DNA of 64,000 bases from NCBI RefSeq assembly GCF_014836545.1, contig NZ_JACSQS010000008.1:73739-137738 (forward strand), in the 5' to 3' direction. This DNA is from Stenotrophomonas lacuserhaii (GTDB lineage Bacteria; Pseudomonadota; Gammaproteobacteria; Xanthomonadales; Xanthomonadaceae). This document shows positions 1 to 8,214 of the stretch, one piece after another. Under the pieces are notes generated by a model that made no database searches, was not told where the DNA came from, and was given only the letters and a program-made list of their open reading frames with translations. Within the stretch, counting starts at the first letter, position 1; the number at the start of each line of letters is the position of its first letter. Both the position numbers and the translations under genes were made by a program.

Positions 1-92
1 CACATATCCGCATCCGGATAATCCGCTGCGTCAGTCCTCGCCGGTTCTGATCCCCAATTCTCTTCCAGCCGTCGCCCGAGGATTCCTGCTGC

Positions 93-1232
93 ATGCAACG
101 CTCTGCCATCAAAGCCTGGTTCGTGGTCCACAAATGGTCCAGTCTGGTCTGCACCCTGTTCCTGCTGCTGCTGTGCCTGACCGGCCTGCCGCTGGTATTC
201 GGCCACGAAATCGCCCACCTCACCGGCGCCGACCCGGAAGTACCGGCCGCACCCGCCGACGCCCCCTTGCGCGACCTGGATGCGCAGGTACAGACCGCGC
301 TGCAGCACTTCCCCGGCAACGTGCCGCTGTTCGTCGGCTGGGACCCGGACGCCCCGCTGATGTACGTCAACACCGGCGCGCGCACCGATACGCCGCCGGC
401 GCAGATGCAGACCGTGCTGCTCAATACCGTCAGTGGCGAACAGGTGCCCGCACCGCAGTTCAACGAAGGCGTGATGTACTTCCTGTACCGCCTGCATACG
501 GACCTGTTCCTTGGCCTGCCCGGCCTGCTGTTCATGGGTGCGATGGGGCTGTTGTTCGTGGTGGCGATCATCTCCGGGCTGGTGCTGTATGGACCCTTCA
601 TGCGCAAGCAACGCTTCGGCACCCTGCGCACCGGTCGCAGCCGCCGGCTGGCCTGGCTGGACCTGCACAACGTGATCGGCATCGTCACGCTGGGCTGGGC
701 GCTGGTGGTCGGCCTGACCGGGGCCATCAACACCCTGGCCAAGCCGCTGGAACAGGCCTGGCAAACCCAGCAGCTGGGTGAGTTCGCCGCGCGGTATGCC
801 GGCCAGCCCAAGCCCACCCAGCTGGCTTCGCTGCAGGCAGCGGTGGATACCGCGCGCGCCGCCGAACCGGAGATGCGCCCGGCCTTCGTCAGCTTCCCCG
901 GCACCGGCTACAGCGGTGACCACCACTTCGGCGTGTTCATGCAGGGCAATTCACCACTGACCGAACGCCTGTATCGCCCGGTATTGATCGATGCGAGCAC
1001 CGGCGCGCTGACCGCGCAGCCGCAGCTGCCGACCTACATGACCGTGCTGCTGTTGAGCCAGCCCCTGCATTTTGGTGACTACGGCAAGCTGCCGTTGAAG
1101 ATCCTGTGGGCGCTGCTGGACCTGTTGACCATCGCGGTGCTGGTCAGCGGCCTGTACCTGTGGTTCAAGCGCGGCAACACCGCCACGCGCGTGGCCGAGA
1201 TCGAACGCGCGCAGACGCAGGAGGTGGCATGA
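93..1232 (+). CDS. PepSY-associated transmembrane protein
   Basis: 379-aa inner-membrane protein of the PepSY_TM family, which is often found with TonB-dependent siderophore receptors and may take part in ferric-siderophore reduction. About four hydrophobic segments are visible (near residues 15-37, 145-167, 190-212 and 335-358) with a large periplasmic part between. Conserved membrane-edge histidines are in HKW (13), HEIAH (38-42), HTD and LHN, typical of the family. A GAGGA ribosome site lies 8 nt before the ATG. The stop overlaps the next small gene (ATGA). The partner receptor, if any, is outside the window. The iron role is family inference. Confidence 0.85.
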   Translation: MQRSAIKAWFVVHKWSSLVCTLFLLLLCLTGLPLVFGHEIAHLTGADPEVPAAPADAPLRDLDAQVQTALQHFPGNVPLFVGWDPDAPLMYVNTGARTDTPPAQMQTVLLNTVSGEQVPAPQFNEGVMYFLYRLHTDLFLGLPGLLFMGAMGLLFVVAIISGLVLYGPFMRKQRFGTLRTGRSRRLAWLDLHNVIGIVTLGWALVVGLTGAINTLAKPLEQAWQTQQLGEFAARYAGQPKPTQLASLQAAVDTARAAEPEMRPAFVSFPGTGYSGDHHFGVFMQGNSPLTERLYRPVLIDASTGALTAQPQLPTYMTVLLLSQPLHFGDYGKLPLKILWALLDLLTIAVLVSGLYLWFKRGNTATRVAEIERAQTQEVA

Positions 1233-1393
1233 AGAGCCCCTTCATCGCACCGGCCTGGATCACCCTGGCGAGCCTGGTCGGGCTGGTCAGTGCCTTGATC
1301 GGCGATGGCCTGTTCGACCTCATTTCGTGGGTGATTTTCAGCGGCCTCATCGTCTTGTTCGTGCGAGCATGGATGAAGCGCGACCGCCGCTGA
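1229..1393 (+). CDS. small two-helix membrane protein
   Basis: 54-aa protein whose ATG overlaps the stop of the PepSY gene by 4 nt, so the two are almost certainly co-translated. It has two hydrophobic stretches (about residues 7-24 and 29-47) and a basic C-terminus (KRDRR). Short membrane proteins of this kind often follow PepSY_TM genes. No enzymatic motif is visible; an accessory role to the upstream protein is inferred from position only. Confidence 0.7.
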   Translation: MKSPFIAPAWITLASLVGLVSALIGDGLFDLISWVIFSGLIVLFVRAWMKRDRR

Positions 1394-1431
1394 TGCGCTG
1401 ATCCCGGGTGCACGCCGCGCGGCCCACCCTG

Positions 1432-1526
1432 GTAGCGCCGAGCCATGCTCGGCGGCTTTCCGTTCCGGCATCGGGATGCCTGACACACGCCACGCTGCGT
1501 GCCCGCCGAGCATGGCTCGGCGCTAC
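1432..1526. repeat. SMAG-type REP inverted pair
   Basis: Two palindromic REP units face each other (1432-1455 and 1503-1526). Each has a GTAG head followed by CGCCGAGC and GCTCGGCG arms around a short AT centre. This is the layout of Stenotrophomonas SMAG elements, which are moved by RAYT (Y1-type) transposases. The right unit reaches into the methyltransferase gene: its GTAG head supplies that gene's TAG stop codon. Confidence 0.9.
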
Positions 1527-2257
1527 GGCTTGGTGCAGGAGAACCACGCGGCCAAGCCGTTGCGCAGCAGGTCATCCCAGTATCCCGCCGGCTGGGCCAG
1601 CCGGTCCTGCTCCAACAGGCAGGGGGCCTGCCACACCAGGTCGGTGAAACCCGCCTGCGCGAATGCGTGCTCGTAATGCTCGCGTGCCCAGCGGAACACG
1701 GTGATGCGCGCCGGTGGATCGCCCGGGAACTCCATCTCCATCTTCGCGCCCTGCTGCCACGGCACATCATCCAGCACCCGCACGCCGTACTTCGAACAAT
1801 CACCATTGGCCAGGCAATAATCAGGATTCATCGTCTCCACGGCGATCCTGCCACCGGCGCGTACGTGCTCGAACGCCGCCGCGGCCATCCGTGCGAGCTC
1901 GTCCAGCGACTGCGCGTAGTTGAACAGGAAGGCGGCCACCGCCAGGTCGTACTCGCGCACCGGTGCCAACTGCAGGAAGTCACTGGCCTGGAAGGTCATC
2001 GCGTCGCCGGCACTCGCCGATACCCGCCTCCCCAATGCCACCATCTCCGGCGACTGGTCCACACCGTGCGCGCTGGCGGCGCCGGCCAGCAGCATTGCCC
2101 TGCCATAAAAGCCGAAACCGCAGGCCAGATCCAGCACGCTGCGGCCCGTCACATCGCCGGCCATGTGCTGCATGGTCCGCAGTTCGGCCCTGCGCGTGGG
2201 CGATGCGTTGGCATACGCCGCGTACTGGCCTGCGATGTCATCGTAGTGCGCTTTCAT
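1523..2257 (-). CDS. SAM-dependent methyltransferase
   Basis: 244-aa class I methyltransferase. Motif I is VLDLACGFGFYG (near residues 41-52), followed by an acidic GVDQS loop at the end of strand 2. The start at 2257 is chosen because GAGGA precedes it and because the next gene, a clear paralogue, starts at the matching residue (AYANASPTR motif). Upstream in-frame codons to 2338 lack support. The TAG stop lies inside a REP element. The substrate is unknown; small-molecule methylation is the general expectation. Confidence 0.85.
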   Translation of the reverse strand: MKAHYDDIAGQYAAYANASPTRRAELRTMQHMAGDVTGRSVLDLACGFGFYGRAMLLAGAASAHGVDQSPEMVALGRRVSASAGDAMTFQASDFLQLAPVREYDLAVAAFLFNYAQSLDELARMAAAAFEHVRAGGRIAVETMNPDYCLANGDCSKYGVRVLDDVPWQQGAKMEMEFPGDPPARITVFRWAREHYEHAFAQAGFTDLVWQAPCLLEQDRLAQPAGYWDDLLRNGLAAWFSCTKP

Positions 2258-2345
2258 CGTGGAAATCCTCTTCAACAGAGGTTTCCACGCTACGCAACGT
2301 CGCCTACGCATTGAAGAGGCGAAAGCGAAACCGCCCACGCCCGTT

Positions 2346-3077
2346 TCAGCGTTCGCACACCAGGTTCACCGACATGCAGTTGTGCACGTAGCCCTCCCAG
2401 TAACCTTCAGCGCGCGCATCGATATCGGCCCGCTCCAGCACCGGCTCATGCCAGCTGACCGCGCTGAAGCCGGCCGCGCGGATGGCCTGCTCGTAATGTG
2501 CACGCTCCCAGCGGTAGTTGGTGATCAACGCCGGCGGCGTACCCGGAAACTCCAGCCGCAGCCGCGCACCCTGCTTCCAGGGTGTCTCTTCCAGAACCTT
2601 CACCCCGTACGCCGCGTAGTCCCCCAGGCCCAGCCGGTAGTCCGGATTCAAGGTCTGCACCACAAGTTTGCCGCCATGCTTCACATGCGGGATGACCGCG
2701 GAGAACATCCTTTGCAGTTCGTCCAGCGAAGCGGCGTAGTTGAACAGATACGCAGCCAGCACGATGTCATGCTCGCTGCCTGATGGCATATCCATCACAT
2801 CGTGGGTCTGGAAGGTCATGCCATCGCCGCGATAGGTGGACAGGGCGCGGGCGAAATCGATCATGCCCTGCGACTGGTCCACGCCATGCGCACTTCCCGC
2901 GCCGTGACGCAGGAATTCGCGTCCGTAGTAGCCCGATCCGCAGGCCAGGTCCAGCACGCTTTTTCCTTTCACCTCGCCGGACAAGCGCAGCATCGTGCGT
3001 ACTTCGATGGGCCGGGTCGGCGAGGCATTGGCGTAGGCCATGTACTGGTCGACGATACTGTCATAGCTTGCACTCAT
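2346..3077 (-). CDS. SAM-dependent methyltransferase, paralogue of the 1523-2257 gene
   Basis: 243-aa class I methyltransferase with VLDLACGSGYYG and GVDQS motifs. It shares long blocks with its downstream neighbour (ASPTR, LFNYA.SLDEL, NPDY, YGV.VL...PW.QGA), so the pair is a tandem duplication. An AGGAAG site lies 5 nt before the ATG at 3077; a GTG one codon earlier is less likely. The 88-nt gap to the next gene carries that gene's own ribosome site, so co-transcription is plausible. Substrate unknown. Confidence 0.85.
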   Translation of the reverse strand: MSASYDSIVDQYMAYANASPTRPIEVRTMLRLSGEVKGKSVLDLACGSGYYGREFLRHGAGSAHGVDQSQGMIDFARALSTYRGDGMTFQTHDVMDMPSGSEHDIVLAAYLFNYAASLDELQRMFSAVIPHVKHGGKLVVQTLNPDYRLGLGDYAAYGVKVLEETPWKQGARLRLEFPGTPPALITNYRWERAHYEQAIRAAGFSAVSWHEPVLERADIDARAEGYWEGYVHNCMSVNLVCER

Positions 3078-3183
3078 CACATCTTCCTTGGATCACCAGA
3101 ACCGTGAGTGCAAACGCTATAGGCTGGTGATTCGCCATTGAAGAGGCAAACGCGACGCGCAGTATCGCAACACCCTCCGCCCT

Positions 3184-4065
3184 TCACCCGCTACGCGCCA
3201 TTCCCATGAACGCATGCAGGGCCGGATTATCCACATCGGTGCGCAGGCAGAAACTCAAGCTGAAATGCGCATCGTCCGACTGCACGGGGCGGTAACAGAC
3301 CTCCGTATCGCGGAATCCCACCATGCTGGATGGCACGATGGCGATACCGGTCTCCACCGCCACCAATGACAGCACCGCATGCATGCCGTGTGCTTCCTGC
3401 ACCACCTTGGGCATGAATCCCGCAGCTACGCACTGGCGCATCACATGCGAATGAAATCCCTCACCTTCCACGGCGGGCCAGCTGACGAACTCCTCACCGG
3501 CAAGATCCTCCATCCGCAAGGCAACGACGGACGCCAACGGGTGTGCGTGCGGCAAGGCAATAGCCAGCGCGTCCACATCGAAGTCCTGCAGCTGCATCCC
3601 CGGCGAAGCGGGAATGGGAGGAATGAGCACGCCCAGGTCGATCTCGCCTTTGGCCAGCATGTGCTGCTGCTGGCGCGAGGTCGCCTCGCGCAACTCCAGG
3701 CGCACCTGCGGGTGGCTGCGCCTGAACGTACGGATCAGCGGCGGCAGGCGGCCGTACAGCGCGCTGCCGACATACGCCACGCGCACCTGTCCGCTGCGTC
3801 CTGCCGCGGCCTCGCGCGTGGCCTCCACCGCGTGGGCGGCCTGCTGCAGGGTGTGCCGCGCTTGCACCAGCAAAACCTCCCCGGCAGCAGTAAGCCCCAC
3901 GGTGCGATGGCCGCGTATCACCAGCAGCGCCCCGATCTGCTCTTCCAGCCGGCGGATCGCCGCAGTCAGCGGGGGCTGTGACATATGCAGGCGCGCGGCG
4001 GCGCGGTGGAAATGTTGTTCTTCCGCACCAGCGACGAACTGGCGCAGCAAACGAAGATCGATCAT
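3184..4065 (-). CDS. LysR-family transcriptional regulator
   Basis: 293 aa. The N-terminal winged helix-turn-helix (residues 1-60; FHRAAARLHMSQPPLTAAIRRLEEQIG) is followed by a type-2 periplasmic-binding-like effector domain (about 90-293). It starts 30 nt after the SDR gene at 4096-4989 on the same strand, so the two probably form a unit, and the regulator may control the SDR gene and the divergent hydrolase at 5254. The effector is unknown. Confidence 0.9.
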   Translation of the reverse strand: MIDLRLLRQFVAGAEEQHFHRAAARLHMSQPPLTAAIRRLEEQIGALLVIRGHRTVGLTAAGEVLLVQARHTLQQAAHAVEATREAAAGRSGQVRVAYVGSALYGRLPPLIRTFRRSHPQVRLELREATSRQQQHMLAKGEIDLGVLIPPIPASPGMQLQDFDVDALAIALPHAHPLASVVALRMEDLAGEEFVSWPAVEGEGFHSHVMRQCVAAGFMPKVVQEAHGMHAVLSLVAVETGIAIVPSSMVGFRDTEVCYRPVQSDDAHFSLSFCLRTDVDNPALHAFMGMARSG

Positions 4066-4095
4066 GGCAACCGCGCGTGGAATGGCCGGCTCAGG

Positions 4096-4989
4096 TTAGC
4101 AGTCCCGGTGCCTGCTCCGCGGTTCGATCGCCGGCAGCGCAATCTCCGGCCACGCCGCATCGAAAGCCTGCACGCTGGCGGCGGCCACACCCTGCAGATC
4201 GCGCGGGTAGCTCACGCCGGCAGGCTCCTGCGTGCGCGTCGCATGGAACTGGCCATTGCTGGCGCGCAATACCCAGCCGCCCTGCACGCAGCGCGGCGAG
4301 GCCAGCCAGGCCACACCGGGTGCCACGGTATCTGGATGCAGTTCATCGGGTTCGCCGTACACGCCCCACATGCGCGTCTTGGCCACCGGCGATACCGCAT
4401 TGACGATGATGTTGTCCGCCTCGCCCTCTGCAGCCAGCACGTTCATCAGACCCACTGCGGCGCTCTTGGCCATCGCGTAGCTGGCCAGCCCGTGCTGCAC
4501 GTACTGCGGGTACAACGCCCGGTCGGAGGTGGTCAGCACGATGCGCCCGCCTCCTGCCGCACGCATCGCCGGCCACGCTGCCTGGGCCAGCCATAAAGGC
4601 GCTTTGGTGGCGATATCCAGCATGTGCTCCAGCTGTACCTCGCTGATGTCTTCGATGCGCTGGTAATGCACCCAACCGGCATTGTGGATGATGAAGTCCA
4701 GCCGCCCGTGCTGGGCCAGAACCTCGTCGACCAATGCGTGACACTGCGCGCGCGTATCGATGGCGAGCCCGCAGCTGGTGACATCCAGACCGTCCACGCG
4801 CAGGCGTGCAGCGGCACTGGCCACCCGTCCCGGGTCACGCCCTTCGCCATCGCGGTCGGCGCCGACGTCCTGCATCACGACCCTGGCGCCGAGGCATGCC
4901 AGCAGGCGCGTATAAGCCAGGCCCAAGCCACCCGCCGCGCCGGTGACGAGGCCAACCTGTCCCTTGAAATCAAGGGGGGTATCCGTCAT
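4096..4989 (-). CDS. short-chain dehydrogenase/reductase
   Basis: 297-aa classical SDR. The NAD(P)-binding TGAAGGLG motif is at about residues 16-23, then HNAG, an SDRALYPQ strand carrying the catalytic Ser, and YAMAKSA with the catalytic Tyr and Lys. The start at 4989 (MTDTPLDFKG) fits the family N-terminus; the upstream in-frame extension is hydrophobic and unsupported. It lies just upstream of a LysR gene on the same strand and diverges from the 5254 hydrolase. The substrate cannot be read from the sequence. Confidence 0.85.
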   Translation of the reverse strand: MTDTPLDFKGQVGLVTGAAGGLGLAYTRLLACLGARVVMQDVGADRDGEGRDPGRVASAAARLRVDGLDVTSCGLAIDTRAQCHALVDEVLAQHGRLDFIIHNAGWVHYQRIEDISEVQLEHMLDIATKAPLWLAQAAWPAMRAAGGGRIVLTTSDRALYPQYVQHGLASYAMAKSAAVGLMNVLAAEGEADNIIVNAVSPVAKTRMWGVYGEPDELHPDTVAPGVAWLASPRCVQGGWVLRASNGQFHATRTQEPAGVSYPRDLQGVAAASVQAFDAAWPEIALPAIEPRSRHRDC

Positions 4990-5094
4990 CCACACAGCGT
5001 GGACTGGCAGGGCAACGGCGGCCAATACCGTTCACAGGCGGGGTTGATCCGTTATGGGTATCGAAGGGCGTAGCGTCAATGCTGGCAAGGCCGT

Positions 5095-5138
5095 GAGCCG
5101 AATAGGCCGTCTATTCGGCTCACCGGATGAGCCGAATA
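5095..5138. promoter_or_regulatory. nested inverted repeats (GAGCCGAATA)
   Basis: GAGCCGAATAG and CTATTCGGCTC form a perfect 11-bp arm pair around GCCGT (5095-5121). A second GAGCCGAATA follows at 5129-5138, so the central arm can pair with either neighbour. The element sits in the divergent region between the SDR gene and the 5254 hydrolase. It could be a multi-site operator or alternative hairpins in a leader; no T-run follows, so an intrinsic terminator is unlikely. Confidence 0.5.
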
Positions 5139-5200
5139 AACGTCGCATTCGACACAGTGAGCCCCCAGCTCCCTTCGTACTATCATCGAATACTGCCAAA

Positions 5201-5218
5201 CCATTCTGGCCAGAATGG
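5201..5218. promoter_or_regulatory. perfect 18-bp palindrome, candidate operator
   Basis: CCATTCTGGCCAGAATGG is identical to its reverse complement and ends 35 nt before the ATG of the 5254 hydrolase. Its length and position fit a dimeric repressor or activator site near the start of transcription. It is unrelated in sequence to the GAGCCGAATA repeats upstream. Which regulator binds is unknown; the local LysR is a candidate, although LysR sites are usually less symmetric. Confidence 0.5.
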
Positions 5219-5253
5219 CACGCTACAGGCCCACCTAACCCTTCATATCGACA

Positions 5254-5994
5254 ATGACGAACGGCTCCGCCCCCCTTCTGATCATCCTGCCAGGGCTCGA
5301 TGGGAGCGGCCGCCTGTCCGTCCCTTTCATGCACGCGCTCGAGGCGCAGGGGATTGAGTCCCAGGTCATCGCATATCCGAAAGACCGGGCGATGGGATAT
5401 GACGCACTGCGTGATTGGCTTCGCCCCCAGCTGCTCCGGCAACCGCCCTTCGTGTTGCTCGGTGAATCATTTGCGGGTCCCTTGGCGGTAATGCTCGGGA
5501 CGAGCGGGCTGACCTCGCTTCGCGGCATCATCCTCTCCACCACGTTTGCACGTGCCCCGGTGCCTGCCCCGTCTGTGTTGGCCCGCGTGCTGCAGTTGCC
5601 GCTCCCGCTGCCGCCTGTCGCGCCGCTGGCCAGGCTTCTGCTTGGACGCTGGCGGACGCCATCATTGGAAAGCGCGCTGCGTGCTGCGCTGGCCGGCACG
5701 TCGCCGTCGGTGCTGCGTGCACGCGCAGTGGAGACGCTGCGGATCGACGTTCGGGCGTTGCTCCCCCTGGTCTCAACGCCTGTCCTTTGCCTGCATGCAA
5801 ACGAGGATCGACTGTTGCAGGCCAGCGCTTTGCGATCGATCGAGCGTGGACTCCAGCAGCAAGCTCACTCGCACCTCTTGGACGGGCCACACCTGCTGCT
5901 CCAGGCCCAGCCCGTTGAAGCTGCAGCCCGCGTGGCAAGTTGGTTGCGCACACTGGATCGTGGCACCCTCCCGCATGCACCCCCAGAGGCGTAG
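5254..5994 (+). CDS. alpha/beta hydrolase
   Basis: 246-aa single-domain alpha/beta-hydrolase. The LPGLDGSG oxyanion segment is near residues 12-19, the nucleophile elbow is GESFAG, a late Asp is in NEDR, and a His is in DGPHLL, which together give a full triad. No signal peptide, so cytosolic. Only 3 nt separate it from the VOC gene, suggesting an operon. Two dyad-symmetric elements lie upstream. Substrate unknown. Confidence 0.8.
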   Translation: MTNGSAPLLIILPGLDGSGRLSVPFMHALEAQGIESQVIAYPKDRAMGYDALRDWLRPQLLRQPPFVLLGESFAGPLAVMLGTSGLTSLRGIILSTTFARAPVPAPSVLARVLQLPLPLPPVAPLARLLLGRWRTPSLESALRAALAGTSPSVLRARAVETLRIDVRALLPLVSTPVLCLHANEDRLLQASALRSIERGLQQQAHSHLLDGPHLLLQAQPVEAAARVASWLRTLDRGTLPHAPPEA

Positions 5995-5997
5995 AGC

Positions 5998-6375
5998 ATG
6001 ATCGATCTCCAGGCCACCGACGTCCGGACGTTCCTTCCTTCCCGGGACTTTGCACTCTCGCAAGCCTTCTACGAAGCGCTGGGCTGCGAGCGCGAGTGGG
6101 CGGACGACAACCTGGCCCTGTTCAAGCTCGGCCCCTCGCGCTTCTACCTGCAACGCGGCTATGCGAAGGAATGGGCGGAGAACACCATGCTGCATGTTTC
6201 CGTGCAGGACGCTGCCGCCTGCTTCAACGCCATCCGCGCACTGCTGGACACCGGCAAGTACCCCGGCGCGCGGGTGGCACCCCCACGGAGCGAGCCCTAT
6301 GGAGCGCAGGTAACCTACGTCTGGGATCCCGCAGGTGTGCTGTTGCACCTCGCGCAGTGGGATGCCAAAGACTGA
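5998..6375 (+). CDS. VOC-family (glyoxalase-like) protein
   Basis: 125-aa protein with the beta-alpha-beta-beta-beta fold pattern of the vicinal oxygen chelate superfamily: an N-terminal strand followed by SRDFALSQAFYEALGC, a central LHVSVQDAA strand, and a WDPAGVLLHLAQ C-terminal strand. Members are glyoxalase/bleomycin-resistance proteins or dioxygenases, but many are of unknown function. It follows the 5254 hydrolase by 3 nt. Confidence 0.75.
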   Translation: MIDLQATDVRTFLPSRDFALSQAFYEALGCEREWADDNLALFKLGPSRFYLQRGYAKEWAENTMLHVSVQDAAACFNAIRALLDTGKYPGARVAPPRSEPYGAQVTYVWDPAGVLLHLAQWDAKD

Positions 6376-6421
6376 CCGTGGCAGGGTCTCCTGCCGCAGT
6401 CTTGCCAGTATAGTCAGCCGC

Positions 6422-6754
6422 ATGGAAGACAGAGCCGCGCAACTGGATGAGCTGATCATGGAACTGAGTGCGCTCTGCGACCTGCTGGCACACGACAGCA
6501 GGTGCGAATGGCGGCGCCACTTCGTTTCCTGCCTGCGGCAGGCCGAGGCACTTGCCGCAACTCCGCACGACCAACCCTCCCTCAACATGCTCTCAGGCTC
6601 GGTCATGTCCGTGTTCGGCGGCATGGGCAGCTTCAACGACTACGTACCCTTCAAGCACGGCCGCCTGATTGCCGGCATGGAAGCACTGGACGAAGCTTCC
6701 GGGCGGGTCTATCAGGCTGCCCTGGCGCTGCGGGTGATCGCAGCGCGCGACTGA
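6422..6754 (+). CDS. hypothetical protein with GGMGSFND motif
   Basis: 110-aa protein starting at [11 protein letters not shown], an alpha-helical opening, with a conserved-looking [12 protein letters not shown] segment near the middle. No signal peptide or membrane segment. It resembles small uncharacterised families seen scattered in bacterial genomes, but I do not recognise a function. The longer in-frame upstream extension overlaps the VOC gene and is not supported. Confidence 0.6.
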   Translation: MEDRAAQLDELIMELSALCDLLAHDSRCEWRRHFVSCLRQAEALAATPHDQPSLNMLSGSVMSVFGGMGSFNDYVPFKHGRLIAGMEALDEASGRVYQAALALRVIAARD

Positions 6755-6822
6755 CGCCGACCGGTTGCCGCGCCTGCCGCGCGATCAACCATCCCCCTCA
6801 CCCACACCACTTCGAGACATCC

Positions 6823-7206
6823 ATGGCTGACCCCTACAACACGGCTCGACGTCCTGCCGGCGATGCGCGCCTGGACGATTCGATGATCACCACCGCATTT
6901 GAATTGCCGGGCTTCCGCGTGGTGCAGAACATCGGCGTGGTGCGCGGCATCACCGTGCGCTCGCGTTCGATCGTCGGCAACTTCCTCGGCGGCATCCAGA
7001 CCCTGTTCGGCGGCAACATCACCATCTACACCCAGCTGTGCGAGCAGGCACGCGAAGAGACCTACCGGGACATGGTGAAGCACGCACGCATGCTGGGCGC
7101 CAACGCGATCATCGGCATGCGCTACGACGCCACCGACATCATGACCGGGCTGACCGAGGTGCTGTGCTATGGCACGGCGGTCATTGTTGAACCTGCGGGA
7201 AGCTGA
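6823..7206 (+). CDS. YbjQ-family (UPF0145) protein
   Basis: 127 aa. It shows the family signature: a [23 protein letters not shown]-terminal strand set, then EARxxxY-type helix content ([31 protein letters not shown]) and a C-terminal [13 protein letters not shown] strand. The family forms pentameric assemblies and has been linked to heavy-metal or stress response, but its biochemical role is not settled. It has its own ATG after a 68-nt gap from the preceding gene. Confidence 0.85.
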   Translation: MADPYNTARRPAGDARLDDSMITTAFELPGFRVVQNIGVVRGITVRSRSIVGNFLGGIQTLFGGNITIYTQLCEQAREETYRDMVKHARMLGANAIIGMRYDATDIMTGLTEVLCYGTAVIVEPAGS

Positions 7207-7370
7207 CGCGTTGGCAGGGGGCTGATCGCCTGCGGGGCTGTGCTCAGGCCGATGCAGGCTCCGCGCAGCGGGCAGCGCTGTGTAGCCTGTATCCACTCAA
7301 ACGCCGGACGTAACCTCTGGACGCGCCCAGCTGCTGCATTGAAGATGGGCCATCCCAAACGGAGCCCGGC

Positions 7371-7787
7371 ATGGATCCGGCAGCACCCTTCCAGTTCGAG
7401 GTTCGATACCGTCCCGGCGAGTATCTTGCTCTCCTGCGCGAGCATATCCATACCACGATCATGCCGACGAACCGCCGCTGGTGGAACCTGCTGTTCGTGA
7501 ACCTGATGCTGGGCACCTTCGCCCTCGGGCTGTTCGCCTGGAAGTCCTTCCGGGTCGGCCGCTGCCGGTTTGAAATGGACGCGCAAGGCTTCATCCGCCA
7601 CAGCCGGGGCGGGCCGCAATCGGTTTCGTGGACAGCGGTGAAGAAGCTGCACTGGTACCGGCATGCGATGCTGATGGAACTCAGCGAATCGGAGGTGCCG
7701 ATTCCGTACCGCGTGCTGGAACCTGGGCAACGTGAGCGGATCGCTGCCTGGGTAGCAGGTTGCAGGCCGGAATCCCAGGCCACCTGA
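7371..7787 (+). CDS. YcxB-like membrane protein, short form
   Basis: 138-aa protein. An N-terminal FEVRYRPGEYLALLREHI segment is followed by a hydrophobic helix pair region (about residues 40-57), then a beta-rich domain (FEMDAQGFIRHSRGG...VSWTAVKKLHWY). This is the layout of YcxB-like proteins (small inner-membrane proteins of unknown role). The membrane part looks shorter than usual, so one helix may have been lost. Confidence 0.6.
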   Translation: MDPAAPFQFEVRYRPGEYLALLREHIHTTIMPTNRRWWNLLFVNLMLGTFALGLFAWKSFRVGRCRFEMDAQGFIRHSRGGPQSVSWTAVKKLHWYRHAMLMELSESEVPIPYRVLEPGQRERIAAWVAGCRPESQAT

Positions 7788-7803
7788 GTCCTCTTGGCAG
7801 GCG

Positions 7804-8214
7804 TCAGTTCTGCCGCACCGGCGGCTGGTCCAGGAAAGCTATCAGCGCAGGCCATCTCGCCGAACAATACCAACATCGGCATGTGCAGCGCTGTCTTTGC
7901 GAAGCCTGCGAAATCCTTCGCATCCTGCTCGAAGTTCCTGAAGTACTCGAAGCCGGAGCGCATGCCACCGGGCCGTGCATAGTCGGCAGCGTAGAACTGG
8001 CGGTCGGCCCCCGGGATCGACTTGCTGCGGTCTGCGGCGAAGTCGTTCCAGAAGTGCTCAAAGTGGATGCGCTCACGGCCGTGGACCAGCTTCAGCGGGG
8101 TCTCGCGTAGCTCTGGATCGCGGCGGGTCTGGCGGCCTGCGCGGTGGCCTGGATGGCCAGCAGCACCATCAGCGCGAAGGACGTGCGGCACAAGGAACGC
8201 GGGGGCAGGTTCAT
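7804..8214 (-). pseudogene. decayed secreted alpha/beta hydrolase (epoxide-hydrolase-like)
   Basis: The ATG at 8214 overlaps the stop of the 8211-9122 lipase and starts a good signal peptide (SFALMVLLAIQATAQA), but that frame stops after about 40 codons. Another frame then reads a typical hydrolase cap and core segment (HFWNDFAADRSKSIPGADRQ, FYAADYARPGGMR, MPMLVLFGEM), and a third frame gives the family C-terminus (PALIAFLDQPP). The N-terminal catalytic half and the stretch before the C-terminus are missing. At least two deletions or frameshifts explain this, so the gene is dead. Confidence 0.7.

Noticed and set aside
1..92. 3' end of an upstream gene
   Set aside because: No frame in the first 92 nt shows coding features that can be tied to a family; it is likely leader sequence of the PepSY gene.
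5095..5138. Intrinsic terminator
   Set aside because: No T-run on either strand and it sits in a divergent promoter region.
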